Assembly: GCA_038093515.1 (NCBI GenBank)
Contig: JBBPSI010000003.1
Coordinates: 496,001 to 560,000 of the forward strand
Reading direction: 5' to 3'
Origin: Butyriboletus loyo
Taxonomy: Eukaryota; Basidiomycota; Agaricomycetes; Boletales; Boletaceae
Length of the DNA: 64,000 nucleotides
Notes under the pieces: generated by a model
The model's input: the letters and a program-made list of their open reading frames with translations, nothing else
Told to the model about the DNA's origin: nothing
Database searches by the model: none
Translations under genes and position numbers: made by a program
Shown here: in pieces, positions 53,965 to 64,000 of the stretch
Layout of the letters: each line of letters opens with the position of its first letter
Numbering within the stretch: position 1 is the first letter of the stretch

Positions 53965-56900
53965 ATGGATCTCAAGAACGACAAGGGCGTTGATCTTGCT
54001 CTACTAGAGGTAGCTACTACGCACGGACGTCCTCGCCCCACGCGCTTCCGGCGAAAGATCCTGGCTCGTGCTGGCATTGGCATTGCGCTGTCCCTGTTTC
54101 TCCTTTATGACTCGTCTCATTCCTTTCAAGTCGCCCACAAGATCAAGGCTTGGAAACATTCTTGCGCTGATGCTAGCAAGTCCTTTGATAACTATATCAA
54201 GCGTGTCGAAGATGCTTTTCTGTCAGCCCTTTCACATTTCGAAATTCGAAATCATTGACGAATCATATGGCACATAGTATTGTTCCCTTCAATGAATCTG
54301 CCCTAGCGAATTCACGCTATTATGCGACCCATCCACATTTAGCGGGCTCGCCGGAAGACCTTCAAGATGCGAAGGATATCCTATCTTTCTTCCAGAACGA
54401 GTTCCGTATCTCGTCTTCTTCGGTTGAACCTATCTTCGACGCTGGCTCCCCAGAGTCCCGCGAGGCGACTTTAAGCATTACATCGAATTTAAAGTCTCCG
54501 AATGCTTGGATTGATGTCTATTATCCCGTAATGAACACGGGCAATGCAGATGGTATTTCCCTGGAGATACTCGAACAGGATGGAGGGTCCATCTGGACCG
54601 CCGATCTCTTAGAGGATGGCGACCCCGGCGACGAAACGGCTGCAAAATACAAATATGCTATCCCATCTTGGCATGGCCTCAGTGCCGCTGGTGAAGCCGC
54701 CGGCCCAATTGTGTATGCTAATTACGGTACGAAAGAGGATTATGACAAACTCGTAGCGATGGGTGTGGATCTTACCGGAAAGATTGTCCTCACTCGTTAT
54801 GGCGCCATCTTTCGTGGCCTCAAAGTAAGTAGTAGTCTGCATGAGCTTCCACTCTAAAGCTGAGCTGGATTCCTTAGATCCAAGGGGCTGAAGTGCGTGG
54901 CGCAGCCGGGGTTCTTATCTACACTGATCCTCGCGACGACGGTGCCGTTGTTACTGAGAATGGCTACCTGCCGTACCCCGCTGGTCCTGCACGCAACCCG
55001 ACATCGATCCAGCGTGGCTCCGTGCAACACTTGTCAATTTATCCAGGTGATCCTACCACACCCGGTTATCCTGCGTACGAAAATGCAACTCGTGTCGAAG
55101 GCGGAAATATACCTCACATTCCTAGCTTACCACTTTCCTGGGCCAATGCAAAATATTTGTTTGAACAAGAGCTTGGCGGTGTCGCGGAAGGCAGAAAACT
55201 CGATGGGAAACTCGGCAATCATGTAGTCAAGATGATCAACGATGGCATGTATTGTGGAGATGGTCATGGTCAGTAATAACTGATATTTTTTCGCTTAATA
55301 GTCAATACCAAGGTGATTCCTATCTGGAACACGATGGCCGCTATCCCCGGTCACATCAAGGGCGAGGTCGTCATTCTTGGTTGTCACAGAGATGGTCGGT
55401 GCTTTCATTTGGCAGTTTGGCATAGGGTTTATTTACTGAGGGCTCATGCTTTATAGCCTGGGTCACGGGCGCCGCCGATCCTACATCTGGTACCGTATCT
55501 TTGCTCGAGGTCGTTCGGGGTCTTGGTGAATTGGCCAGGCGGGGTTGGAAGCCAATTCGGACCCTTGTCATTGCAAGTTGGGATGCAGAAGAAGTGAGCA
55601 ACTTTTTATCGTTTTCGAGAGCGGTTCTCAGTCATTCCGTTGTAGTACGGTCTCATCGGAAGCACAGAGTGGGGAGAGGACTTTGCACAATGGATTCAGG
55701 CCCACGCCGTCTCCTACGTCAACGTCGGTATGTAATTAGTCCATCAGTCGTGTTTCTACTACTGAGAAGTTAGAGTAGACGTCTCTGTTGCTGGGTCACG
55801 TTACGCAGCGTCGGCGTCTCCCTCACTTGCGCATCTGATCAAACGCAGTGCACAAGACGTTGCCCACCCTACTGTTCCAGGCAAGACAGTTTGGGACGCA
55901 CTTTACGATTCTGGACCATACACCGGAGAACAGGATTCGGATTTCGCTACTATGTGGGCTGCAATGAACCGCAGCCGGGCCCACGCGGCTTCAGAGGATG
56001 ACGTCCGCGAAGTATCGCCACTTGGCTCTGGAAGCGACTTTACTGTGTTTTTGCAGAGACTCGGTGTCAGTCACCAAATTCGTAATTTTCGGGGATCCCT
56101 CTAACACAATCCAATAGGTCGCTAGCTCTGATCAGACTTTCTCTTCCACGCCCACTGATCCTCCTTATCACTACCACTCCATTTATGACTCTCAAATGTG
56201 GCAGGAGACATATGCTGACCCTGGCTTCCATCGTCATGTAAGAGTTCATAGCACACCTCCTCATTTCACCGGTCTGACTGTTTCATTTTGTTCAGGTTGC
56301 ACTTGCGAAGACCTTGGGTCTTCTCACCCTCAGATTGTCAGATTCGATTATCGTACCTCTCAATACTACAGAATACGCATTGCAACTCGATTCTTACGTT
56401 GATACGTGAGCGTTATGTCCTTTGGACCTTGTTCTTGACCAACGTAGCTATGTCAGCGTGGAAGACTTGGCCTCTGGAATTGCTACCGCAAAGTTCCACA
56501 AAATTCGCAAAGCTATCTCCAAGTTGCAGCACGCGAGCACGAAACTAGATGTTGAGAAAGCTAAAGCCGAAAAGGCATTCCTCAAAGCCGTGCGCAACCT
56601 TCCTCGCGGACGGTTTGTCCACTGTGTTATGCGTCGCATCAAAAATTGGATCGAGCGTCACCTTGGAAATGGCTCCCCACTACCTGAACGCGACGACGCA
56701 GATTTGGAGTACCTTGCACTGCACATGTTGAATGTAATGGGGGACCTTGCCGAGCAGGACATGCGCGAGTCCTGTAAAGGGCCACTCTGTGATCCGATTA
56801 GGGCGGCCATCAGAGTGAGGAAAGTGAATCAGAAATTGTCCTTGTTTGAACGAGGATTTATCTCGGAGGAAGGAGTGAAAGATCGCGAATGGTTCAGGCA

Positions 56901-57112
56901 TCTTGGTGTCGCGCCCGGGAAGTACCTTGGTAAGCCCCCTTGAGTGGCCCTGAGAGCAACGCACACTCAACGTATTGATAGGCTATGGTGCGACCACTCT
57001 TCCGTCGCTTACTGAGGCGATTCTGTACGAACAGAATGCAACGTTGGTAGAGTATGAAATCACCCGACTTACCACTCTCCTGACCAAACTCGCACATGAC
57101 ATTGAACCATGA
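53965..57112 (+). CDS. M28 metallocarboxypeptidase of the PSMA/transferrin-receptor family
   Basis: ATG 53965 begins MDLKNDKGVDLALLEVATTH and, after a basic stretch (RPTRFRRKILARAGIG), one membrane helix IALSLFLLYDSS, so type II topology is likely. The PA-like domain includes PIVYANYGTKEDYDKLVAMG, GKIVLTRYGAIFRGLK and RGAAGVLIYTDP. The zinc peptidase core has GEVVILGCHRDAWVTGAADP (first ligands), RTLVIASWDAEEYGLIGSTE (catalytic Glu pair), SDFTVFLQRLGV and a histidine in PPYHYHSIYDS. A helical dimerisation domain (KFHKIRKAISKLQ) follows. It ends TLLTKLAHDIEP. All residues expected for the co-catalytic zinc site appear. Homologues such as yeast Vps70 are vacuolar-type carboxypeptidases. The real substrate is not evident. 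Introns are small and were joined by phase. Confidence 0.87.
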
Positions 57113-57454
57113 GCGTCTAGTCCAAATATTGTAGGTACGCACGGTATGTGCATGAACGTGAATGTATATCGTCCATCAGTCACATACATTCAATTAGGTA
57201 TGATGGTAGCAGAATCGTTCGTTGTTAGTTACCACAAGGTAGCGCGAACCCTGTACACGCCCAGCACTGATAGCAATGAAAAACACCATACTCTCAGCAG
57301 CCGTATTCACACCGCACAATTTGGGATTGTTCAAGATGTTTCAAACTACGACTGAATTTTAATTATGCTGTATGAACCTCTACTCATAATTACCAAGAGG
57401 ATACTGTGAAGTATAAACGAAACATAGGATAAAGCAGCGCAGAAGGGACTGCCT
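57113..57454. other. Intergenic, convergent 3' ends
   Basis: About 340 bases between the stops of the M28 gene and the coiled-coil gene. No feature is recognised. Confidence 0.45.
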
Positions 57455-59294
57455 CTAAGCCTTGCGACGGAGATCGTCCCACACGGTTGGATGCATGGTC
57501 ATACAATGTCTTACGAGGAAATCGAAGTCAGGTTGAATCAATATGTCGGGTGGCTCCCGGATCATCTTCGCCTCGTATCGATCGCTGATCAAAAGTTGAT
57601 ATCATATGCCCACAAGTAACGCAAAAAAAAAAAAAAACTCACAGGCATAGACCGCAAAAGACGCCATTCTCAACATCAGCGTCCTTTTCAAATATGAGGT
57701 GCACGCAGTCTTGGTATGATCGAACGTCCGAACCCGACACAGACAACTTGTGATCGCTCTGAGGGTCGGTAGAGGCTGGGTGGGATGGTATCTTGTCCGG
57801 TGGATATGTATCAGCGTTAATTGTCGTTGGACGATCGGCTTCTCCTTCGACCCGTGGCTTCTTCCGTTCCCCTTCCGGGCTCGTAGAAGCCTGGAGTTCA
57901 GAGTTTGGTCGCTTCGATGGGCGCGGACTCGGTTTCAGTGACACGGGAGCTGGGATCTGTTTACCACATGGGACTGGTCCACTGTTTATCGTGTCCGTGA
58001 TCTCGCCGGAGCGCTGACGGAGGTGAATAGCTGCTTTGGGTGGTTCCGAAGCACCTTGCTCTACGAGATGTCGAGGTGGAGATACGGCCGGCAGCCCAGA
58101 TAAAGTATGCGGGTCGTGGATCATCTGTGCGTGGTGCGGAAGCGGAAGGGACCCAATGGGCAATGGTGCGTGAACAGGGAAGTTAGTCGGTGAAATCTGG
58201 CCCCCAGGCAGGGGTGCGCTTGGTGGTGGAGTGGGGAGAGGTACTAAGCATGTGGTGGCTATAGGAGTTGTACCTGGCCGAAGTGACGGCTAAAAACTGA
58301 ATTGGGCAGTCTGCGTTCCTTAGATGCATGCAACGAACCTGTGCTATAACGCTTTCGGAGCTGCGCCGTCGGTGATCCCATCTCTGATCCAGAAAGGGTT
58401 GAAAGGAACCAGGGGATACTACAGAATTGGGCGATGTGGAGTCGTTCCGGCCTTGATTGTGGGAACGGAACTGCGTGGGATTAGTGAAATGGAACCAAGT
58501 ACGTGGGTGAGGAAATGAAGAGGGTATCGCAAGTCAACCTACCTCGGAGCGCACTACCGGAACGAAACCCCGCGCTATATATGGGACGGAGACTCGGTAC
58601 CACGTGTCGGGCAACAAGAGACTGCACTCACCTGTACCCTGTGACTGTGGCAGGGCAATACGGCTCGTGTCAATGAGAGCTTTTAGCCTAACATATTTAT
58701 CCCCCAATAGGCGATACTCCCGGTCGAGCGATGCGTATGCATCCCGGATGGCTTGCAGTTCCACGCTAATGTGATGTTGCGCAGAGCCAGCTGAAATAGA
58801 CTGCAACAGCTCCTGGTACTTTCGATTGATCGACGCGCGATTTGCCTCGCTCGTGCGCAGCTTTTCTTGCATGTCCGCGAGGCGGAACACTTGTGTGTTG
58901 TTAGGTGCACCAAAGAATGCTAACCGATCGTTGAGCATGTTGACAGCATTTACCAGTCGGCAGTTATCTTCGTATAGTTTTGCATTATGGGTTTCGAGTG
59001 TGTGAACGTGACGAACAGAAGATTGATATCTTTCTGGCAGAGTCATGGATTCCGGGGCACGCGTGCCATGAGTGGTGGAAGGAGGGGGTGTGGGTGTCTC
59101 TGGAGGATTTGATGGTCGTGGTTGGTTCAACATCTGGGTATTATTCCTGTCCCACGCAAGTTGACTTGGTGCCTGTCCAAGGGGCCACTGAAGTCATTCG
59201 CCACTCACTCTGAAAATATGGGAGGCGATGATTCTTTTTGACCCTGTGCAGCTTGGACGACAGCCTTGGGAGGCTGCGAGTCGTCGTTTGTCAT
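57455..59294 (-). CDS. Coiled-coil protein with C-terminal CxxC...HxxxxH zinc-like motif
   Basis: ATG 59294 gives MTNDDSQPPKAVVQAAQGQK. After an intron, ENNTQMLNQPRPSNPPETPT leads to a long coiled coil: SVRHVHTLETHNAKLYEDNC, RLVNAVNMLNDRLAFFGAPN, RLADMQEKLRTSEANRASIN, RDAYASLDREYRLLGDKYVR. A disordered middle (Pro, Ser, Thr, and a nuclear-type patch ERKKPRVE) follows. The last exons give YQDCVHLIFEKDADVENGVF, CGLCLDRYEAKMIREPPDIL and DFDFLVRHCMTMHPTVWDDL. Cys-x2-Cys and His-x4-His could bind one zinc, as in C2H2 fingers. The intron between them begins with GTGAG followed by 14 Ts. I know no named family. A nuclear regulator is likely. Confidence 0.65.
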
Positions 59295-59943
59295 GGAGAG
59301 GAATCCTGCGCTGGTTCAGGATGCGAGGTGAGTGTGACGGTAATGAGAACACCCGTCTGACGCGACGTTTATACGTTTCGGAGACAATGATTGTATTTAT
59401 TATCTCGTTCACTTGGTCCGTCGAATGTGATAGGCAATCGCGATGGAGCGTTACGGAAGAGCGACCCTGACCACGGTGACGCCAAGGCGAGCCAAACGAG
59501 TTGAGACACAACGGATAGACAACGATTTAGAGAGAGCGGTCAAGCCAGCAACAAAGAACACGAGGCGGGTGCAAGGCGAACGCGTTTTTCGGTCGCGGAT
59601 GATGCAGGTTTTTAAGGTTCTTGTCGGTGATCGGTCAGAGGATATGCGGATTACTTAAATAATAGCCCAGCTTGCAAGCAAGTCCAATGTACGATCCTGA
59701 CGGTACACCACCATGTAAGCGGGACTAGCTTGGGAAATGACGGCCACCGATTCACAGGGACGATCCACACAGCATTAATTGGCCCGTCGCTGGGTTCGTA
59801 TGCTCGCGCCAGAACGCTCGAGAACGGTTTCGTCGCTGTGCCAGACCTTTTAGCGGCACACGCTCCAACGTCTCGTTCGCAGCGGTGAGAGTCGGTGAGA
59901 ACGTCACGTGCTAGATCGCCATAATGACAACGTCCGTTTTTCC
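59295..59943. other. Divergent intergenic region upstream of RIB1
   Basis: About 650 bases between divergent starts. A CACGTG hexamer lies at 59905-59910, 34 bases before the RIB1 ATG. An out-of-frame ATG at 59924 opens a short upstream frame (MTTSVFPWTR...) overlapping the RIB1 start, which could reduce translation (inference). Confidence 0.4.
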
Positions 59944-61419
59944 ATGGACCAGGCTTATAACCAGCGACTCGGCCTTCGCTCCCACCCACAGCCCTCTCCC
60001 CCGATGGCTCTTGCAGAATCCCCAATTCTCTCGTCCCACTTCAGTGCAGAGTCCGACGCCATCCAGGATCTCTTTTCTCGTTCCCGATCTCTGAGACGGC
60101 CCCATTCCAGGAAAGACGAAGCGTTCGATTCCCTCATCTTCGCTGCTGCTTCTGCGTGCGGCCCTCACATAACCCGCAATCACTCCGGTCATGCCGCTCA
60201 CCTACCGCACTCCCAAAGTCCCGAACGAATCAAGCGTTCGGATGACTCTGCTGCAGTTCCGGACCACAAGCCACCACCATATGTCAGCAGGCAAGCGCCA
60301 CGAAGGCAGCGCCTACAAGTCCAGGAGCAGCCACTAGAAGTCGACGAGAAAGAAAACATACCGCAGCCAGTCAGCTCCCTGCACACCACCGAGATACTCC
60401 CCCCGTCCGTATCTCGAAAAAGAGAGCCGGCACCATCGGCCGTCGAGTCGACGTCACGTGAAAAACTCCCTTCCGAATCGGGAGTTCAAGTTCGGTGCAT
60501 GGCTCGCACTCGTATACCCACTCTGCACGGCACTGTCTTCTTACATCTCTACCACAACAACCGCGACAACAAGGAACATCTCGCAATCGTCATCGACCCC
60601 GTCCAATATTCCATAGACAACCAGTCCACCGCTTCACCCATACGCAGTCACTCCCTCGATGCCATATGGAGTGACGGCGAAACTCAGGAAGATCGGATTC
60701 TGAGGGGTGCCTATGTAGGGAGACTCACCCCTAAAACCAAAATCGCTTCTCGACCCATAGACCAATCTCGTCAGCCTACAGACGTTCCGCCGCCGCTCGT
60801 CCGCATTCATTCCGAATGTTTCACTGGTGAAACTATCGGAAGCCTGCGCTGCGATTGTGGAGAGCAGCTCGACGAGGCCATTCGCCTCATTTCACAGCCT
60901 ATTCAGGTCTCGACATCGTCTTCAGCAACTATCCCTCGCCGGGGTGTTGTGGTCTATCTCCGACAGGAGGGTCGCGGTATTGGTCTGTTGTCCAAGATTC
61001 GGGCTTATAATCTTCAGGACGTGGGACACGACACTGTCACCGCCAACCTCCTGCTAGGACACAAAGCCGACGAACGTGGTTATGATATCGCAGCAGCCAT
61101 CTTGAGAGACCTTGGATTGGGCTCAGAGCAAGGGGAGGGTATCCGGCTGTTGACGAACAACCCAGACAAAGTCATGGCACTTGAAAAGGAGGGGTTTAGT
61201 GTGATCGAGCGCGTGCCGATGGTACCGAGGTCATGGAAGTGCCAATCCGAGCCAGCGTTGTCTTCAAGTGAAGGGGGGCTTGAGAGTCGCAAGGCAGGTG
61301 TCACCATGCTTGGTGGGGATATGGCGCGGGGTACGGACCTGAACAAGTATCTCCGCACAAAGGTCTTACGAATGGGGCACATGCTACCGTTGAGCATGAT
61401 TGATGGGAGGGAGATGTAG
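59944..61419 (+). CDS. RIB1: GTP cyclohydrolase II, riboflavin synthesis
   Basis: A single-exon frame of 491 residues from ATG 59944; the frame extends upstream only to a GTG. The first 180 residues are disordered and Pro/Ser-rich. The catalytic domain holds HSECFTGETIGSLRCDCG, with the zinc ligands C292, C303 and C305 in C-x10-C-x-C spacing. Then GVVVYLRQEGRGIGLLSKIR with the GCHII signature, DTVTANLLLGHKADERGYDI, AAAILRDLGLG and IRLLTNNPDKVMALEKEG. The enzyme opens the imidazole ring of GTP, releasing formate and pyrophosphate, the first step of riboflavin synthesis. The second half of the bifunctional bacterial RibBA (DHBP synthase) is absent, as in fungi. All active-site elements are kept. 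Confidence 0.95.
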   Translation: MDQAYNQRLGLRSHPQPSPPMALAESPILSSHFSAESDAIQDLFSRSRSLRRPHSRKDEAFDSLIFAAASACGPHITRNHSGHAAHLPHSQSPERIKRSDDSAAVPDHKPPPYVSRQAPRRQRLQVQEQPLEVDEKENIPQPVSSLHTTEILPPSVSRKREPAPSAVESTSREKLPSESGVQVRCMARTRIPTLHGTVFLHLYHNNRDNKEHLAIVIDPVQYSIDNQSTASPIRSHSLDAIWSDGETQEDRILRGAYVGRLTPKTKIASRPIDQSRQPTDVPPPLVRIHSECFTGETIGSLRCDCGEQLDEAIRLISQPIQVSTSSSATIPRRGVVVYLRQEGRGIGLLSKIRAYNLQDVGHDTVTANLLLGHKADERGYDIAAAILRDLGLGSEQGEGIRLLTNNPDKVMALEKEGFSVIERVPMVPRSWKCQSEPALSSSEGGLESRKAGVTMLGGDMARGTDLNKYLRTKVLRMGHMLPLSMIDGREM

Positions 61420-61567
61420 TAGTATTCGTGTGTGCGACACTAACCTTATGGGTTACTTTAAATCACTTAGATATCATTGACATTTGAACTGCGCTTCCAA
61501 TTACATAATCAGCAGGCTTAGCCTCCTGGCCTCTGTTGCGCCGTTCAAGACACAGACCAGGTCCGCC
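61420..61567. other. Short gap between RIB1 and VPS17
   Basis: About 150 bases between two genes on the same strand. It must hold the RIB1 terminator region and the VPS17 promoter, or the two overlap. Confidence 0.4.
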
Positions 61568-63677
61568 ATGTTCGATCCGCTTAGTTCGACAAGCTCCATC
61601 TTTGCCAATGGAGACAACCAGTCCGCTCCACCGTGGCCGACTACACCACACGAACCCAACTCCCTGATACCCAATCTTCGTCGTGCCTCGCCGTCGTCGG
61701 TCATCACCCAGAAGACAGAGTCGGACGGTCTATTCAGAAAAGAGCCCAAAATCTACGGTGCACCGGAACCTGGTCTCATTTCTCCTCAAACGACTGTAGG
61801 TTCCAACGGGGTAAAATATGAAAAGAGTGAGCCTTATCTTCGTGTCCGGATTACTGGGTTGGATCGCAACAGAAGGGATATTCTATTCAAATTTGATGCT
61901 CAAGTGCGTACTGTATCCATGAAATTAAATGGCATCCGCCAAATCTTTTGGCTTATTTCATCTACACAGACGAACCTTTCCAATTTTACGGGTACGACAT
62001 ATCGCAATGTTTCCCGCTCGTTTGTCGAGTTTCAACAATTCTATGACACCTTGCTCAATAACTGTCCACACACTATCATCCCCGCTCTTCCACTTGCACA
62101 GACCTCAGCGCCGACAGACGAAGAAGACGATCGTCTAGTTCGAATCATGTTGCAGAGATGGTTGACGCGGATATGCGAGGACCCGATCGTTATGCATGAC
62201 GAGGACCTACGGTCATTCATTGAGAGCGATTTTGGCTATCAGCCGATGCCCCGCCCAAGGCGGAAAATGGGCTCTGGGTTTGGACTCATCCGCCGTGGTG
62301 TGCCAGACGAAGATGAAGGGCTCCAGCGTGCCAGATTCGAACTCACCAAACTTGAAACACAATTCTTCGAAGCTGCAAAAGCCATTGACAAGCTTTCGAT
62401 AACCAGGAGATGTAAGTGGTTTGTGTCCATAACTCAATCTGCATGCTGAATGTTACGACAGCGTTATCCACTGCACATGCTGAAATGGGAAACAAGTTAA
62501 TCAATGTCGCGTCGTCAGAAGCCCATCCCCCATTGGGGAACGCGCTCCTAAAACTGGGAAGGGCGTGGCATACCCTCGCCGACCTCGACCAAGCACAGTC
62601 CATAAGCGAGTGTGTAGTTGTCGGAGATACATTTGGCTATCAAGGGATGAATGCACGTTCCGCCAAGGAGGCACTGCTTCAGCGAGCGGGTGTTTTGGAG
62701 GAGTACCAGGCTGCTGTCAAAGCGACGATATCCAAGAGAAGGAATATGGAGAGGTTGAAAGCTAGCTCTAACATCAGACCTGAACGAGTCGACGAAGCGC
62801 TGGAAGAGATGGGAGAGGTAATGATCTCTCCGCACGTGAAACACAGGTCATTGAAGTAGTTTTTTAGGCCAACAAATACGAGCAAGTACTTGCACAACGC
62901 GCTGATGGCATCTCTCAAAATCTTCATCGTGCTTTGGCGACGCATGGCAAGACTGTAACAGACGACATAACTGCTGCCTTGATTGAACATGCGCGTTCTT
63001 CTATCCAGTATGAGAAGCAGTTGCTTAGGGAACTTGAATCTCTTATGGGAGACGTCAACACTGCCAACCAGAAAGTTGCCCCGCCAAAATCTAATGGTTA
63101 CCCCAAACCTTCCATTATCCTGCCGCTGGAGGACGATACCCAGCCAATAACGAGGGCTACAGCCATTGCACCGCCTGTCCCGCGGTCATCCAGTAGCTTC
63201 CCCGCTAGCACACCACCAGCAACTCAAACTACGTTCCGATCTCACAGCGCCGTTCCACAGTCACCAAATGCAGGTCCATCCACAGCGCGGAGCTCAACTG
63301 CTCCATTGTCCGCCCCAATTTCTGCGCAAGGTGGTCGTTTCGGAGATGGGACTCAATCCTTGTTCGTGAAATCTACACCTTCACCTTTCGGACCTCCGGT
63401 TACTTGTCCCTCGTCTTCTTCGTCCTCGCTGCCTGAGGGACCGCTCGGCGCTGTAATACAGACACCCACGTCTGCTTCCCCATCATCTAGCCATCCTCTT
63501 TCTGGTACAGATCCTCTTGCTGGTCCGTCGGTAGCGTCGACGAGAACACGACAACAAGTCCTTGATCCTCTCGCACATTTGGCAGCGACAAATATGTCAC
63601 AATCAATGCACGTGCAGCCCTCGCGGCCACGACTGGATGCGAGGGTTGCTGCGAGCAAATTGGCGAACATGTTCTAG
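61568..63677 (+). CDS. VPS17: Sorting nexin Vps17, retromer PX-BAR subunit
   Basis: ATG 61568 begins MFDPLSSTSSIFANGDNQSA. The PX domain runs PYLRVRITGLDRNRRDILFK, FDAQ|TNLSNFTGTTYRNVSR, SFVEFQQFYDTLLNNCPHTI and IPALPLAQTSAPTDEEDDRL, then IMLQRWLTRICEDPIVM. The BAR region has ARFELTKLETQFFEAAKAID, KLSITRR|SLSTAHAEMGNK and, further on, helices with VEEYQAAVKATISKRRNMER-type content and QYEKQLLRELESLM. A Pro/Ser-rich tail of about 200 residues ends in LDARVAASKLANMF. Vps17 pairs with Vps5 to form the membrane-bending part of retromer, which returns cargo from endosomes to the Golgi. Three or four introns were joined by phase. The LRVRITGLDRNRRD block is particularly diagnostic of the Vps17 family. 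Confidence 0.93.
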
Positions 63678-64000
63678 GTTCACAAATGGCACTTTCAGTG
63701 GTTTGCGAATGTTTTGTGGCGTGTAATGAACGTTTGCATTTTATATGCTGGATTTTTTTCCCCTCCTGTTGTAGAAAATGGACTTGGTCCCGTTGAACGC
63801 GAGGAAATTATCCCAACATCATCCAAGGTTTTAAATCATGCTTCCCGATGCGAGTCTTGATAGCTCAGTAGAGAATCGTCATGCCCGGTGGCCAGATCTG
63901 TCCCGTTCGTCCGCATTCTGCAAAGTGGGCACTGCTACTTTTCTTCCTGGGCTAGGGTGGAATTTGTCCCAATTCCATCTCAGTCATCCAATCACAGCTC
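63678..64000. other. Window end, 3' of VPS17
   Basis: About 320 bases with no recognised gene. It probably holds the VPS17 3' end and an intergenic stretch. Confidence 0.45.

Noticed and set aside
1..64000. A co-regulated mitochondrial gene cluster (TOM7, MCC beta, PPR, NDUFA13, NDUFS8, PP2C)
   Set aside because: The genes are on both strands, far apart and mixed with unrelated genes. Such genes are common everywhere in a fungal genome.
1..64000. Secondary-metabolite cluster around the velvet and SDR genes
   Set aside because: No polyketide synthase, peptide synthetase, terpene cyclase or P450 gene is present.
1..64000. tRNA, rRNA, CRISPR arrays, transposons
   Set aside because: Checked by eye for T-loop-like GGTTCGA sites, repeated spacers and transposase or reverse-transcriptase motifs. 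The T-loop-like matches fell in exons or lacked a cloverleaf. A tRNA or repeat finder would be needed to be certain.

Overview
The window is nuclear DNA of a filamentous basidiomycete, probably an Agaricomycete. Genes are dense and lie on both strands. Most are broken by many introns of roughly 45-110 bases with GT..AG borders. The protein content is typical of fungi: a velvet regulator, a KRE6/SKN1-type glucan-synthesis glycosidase, complex I subunits, GTP cyclohydrolase II, Vps17 and Pex14. I see no tRNA, rRNA, CRISPR array or intact transposon. No sequence search was possible, so all family names rest on motifs and on my memory of the families. Exon joins were worked out by hand from reading frame and splice borders.

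Layout. 1-4.3 kb: 3' end of a urease accessory gene (ureF), eIF3f, TOM7 (51 aa, four exons) and an RNF220-like RING E3. 4.6-7.4 kb: a decayed GH3 beta-glucosidase on the plus strand, with stop codons inside conserved catalytic blocks. 7.7-8.4 kb: an unidentified, apparently broken reading frame. 8.3-15.9 kb, minus strand: MLH3 mismatch-repair endonuclease, methylcrotonyl-CoA carboxylase beta, ArfGAP1. 16.2-25.3 kb: a VelB-like velvet protein, a 1157-residue PPR protein, a GNAT acetyltransferase, a two-HMG-box protein. 25.9-32.2 kb: NDUFA13, an INO80-F-domain protein, a doubtful small gene, NDUFS8 and prefoldin 2. 32.8-45.7 kb: a secreted CAP protein, an F-box protein, a C2H2 zinc-finger protein, a USP36-like deubiquitinase, a PP2C phosphatase, a disordered SQ-rich protein and a CASTOR-like ACT protein. 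46-52 kb: a new 92-residue three-exon gene, a membrane-anchored SDR and a KRE6-like GH16 protein. 52-64 kb: Pex14, an M28 carboxypeptidase, a coiled-coil/zinc-ligand protein, RIB1 and VPS17.

The genes do not form a pathway cluster. Many serve mitochondria (TOM7, MCC beta, PPR, NDUFA13, NDUFS8, perhaps the PP2C), but they are scattered and mixed with unrelated genes. The main structure beyond single genes is a set of tight head-to-head pairs: eIF3f/TOM7 (74 bp apart), NDUFS8/prefoldin 2 (123 bp, with a perfect inverted repeat), PP2C/SQ-rich protein (201 bp) and Pex14/M28 (276 bp).

I found no convincing new multi-gene system. The items most worth checking are the GH3 pseudogene, the fungal CASTOR-like protein, the SQ-cluster protein, the RNF220-like ligase, and two small genes that appear only after splicing by hand.
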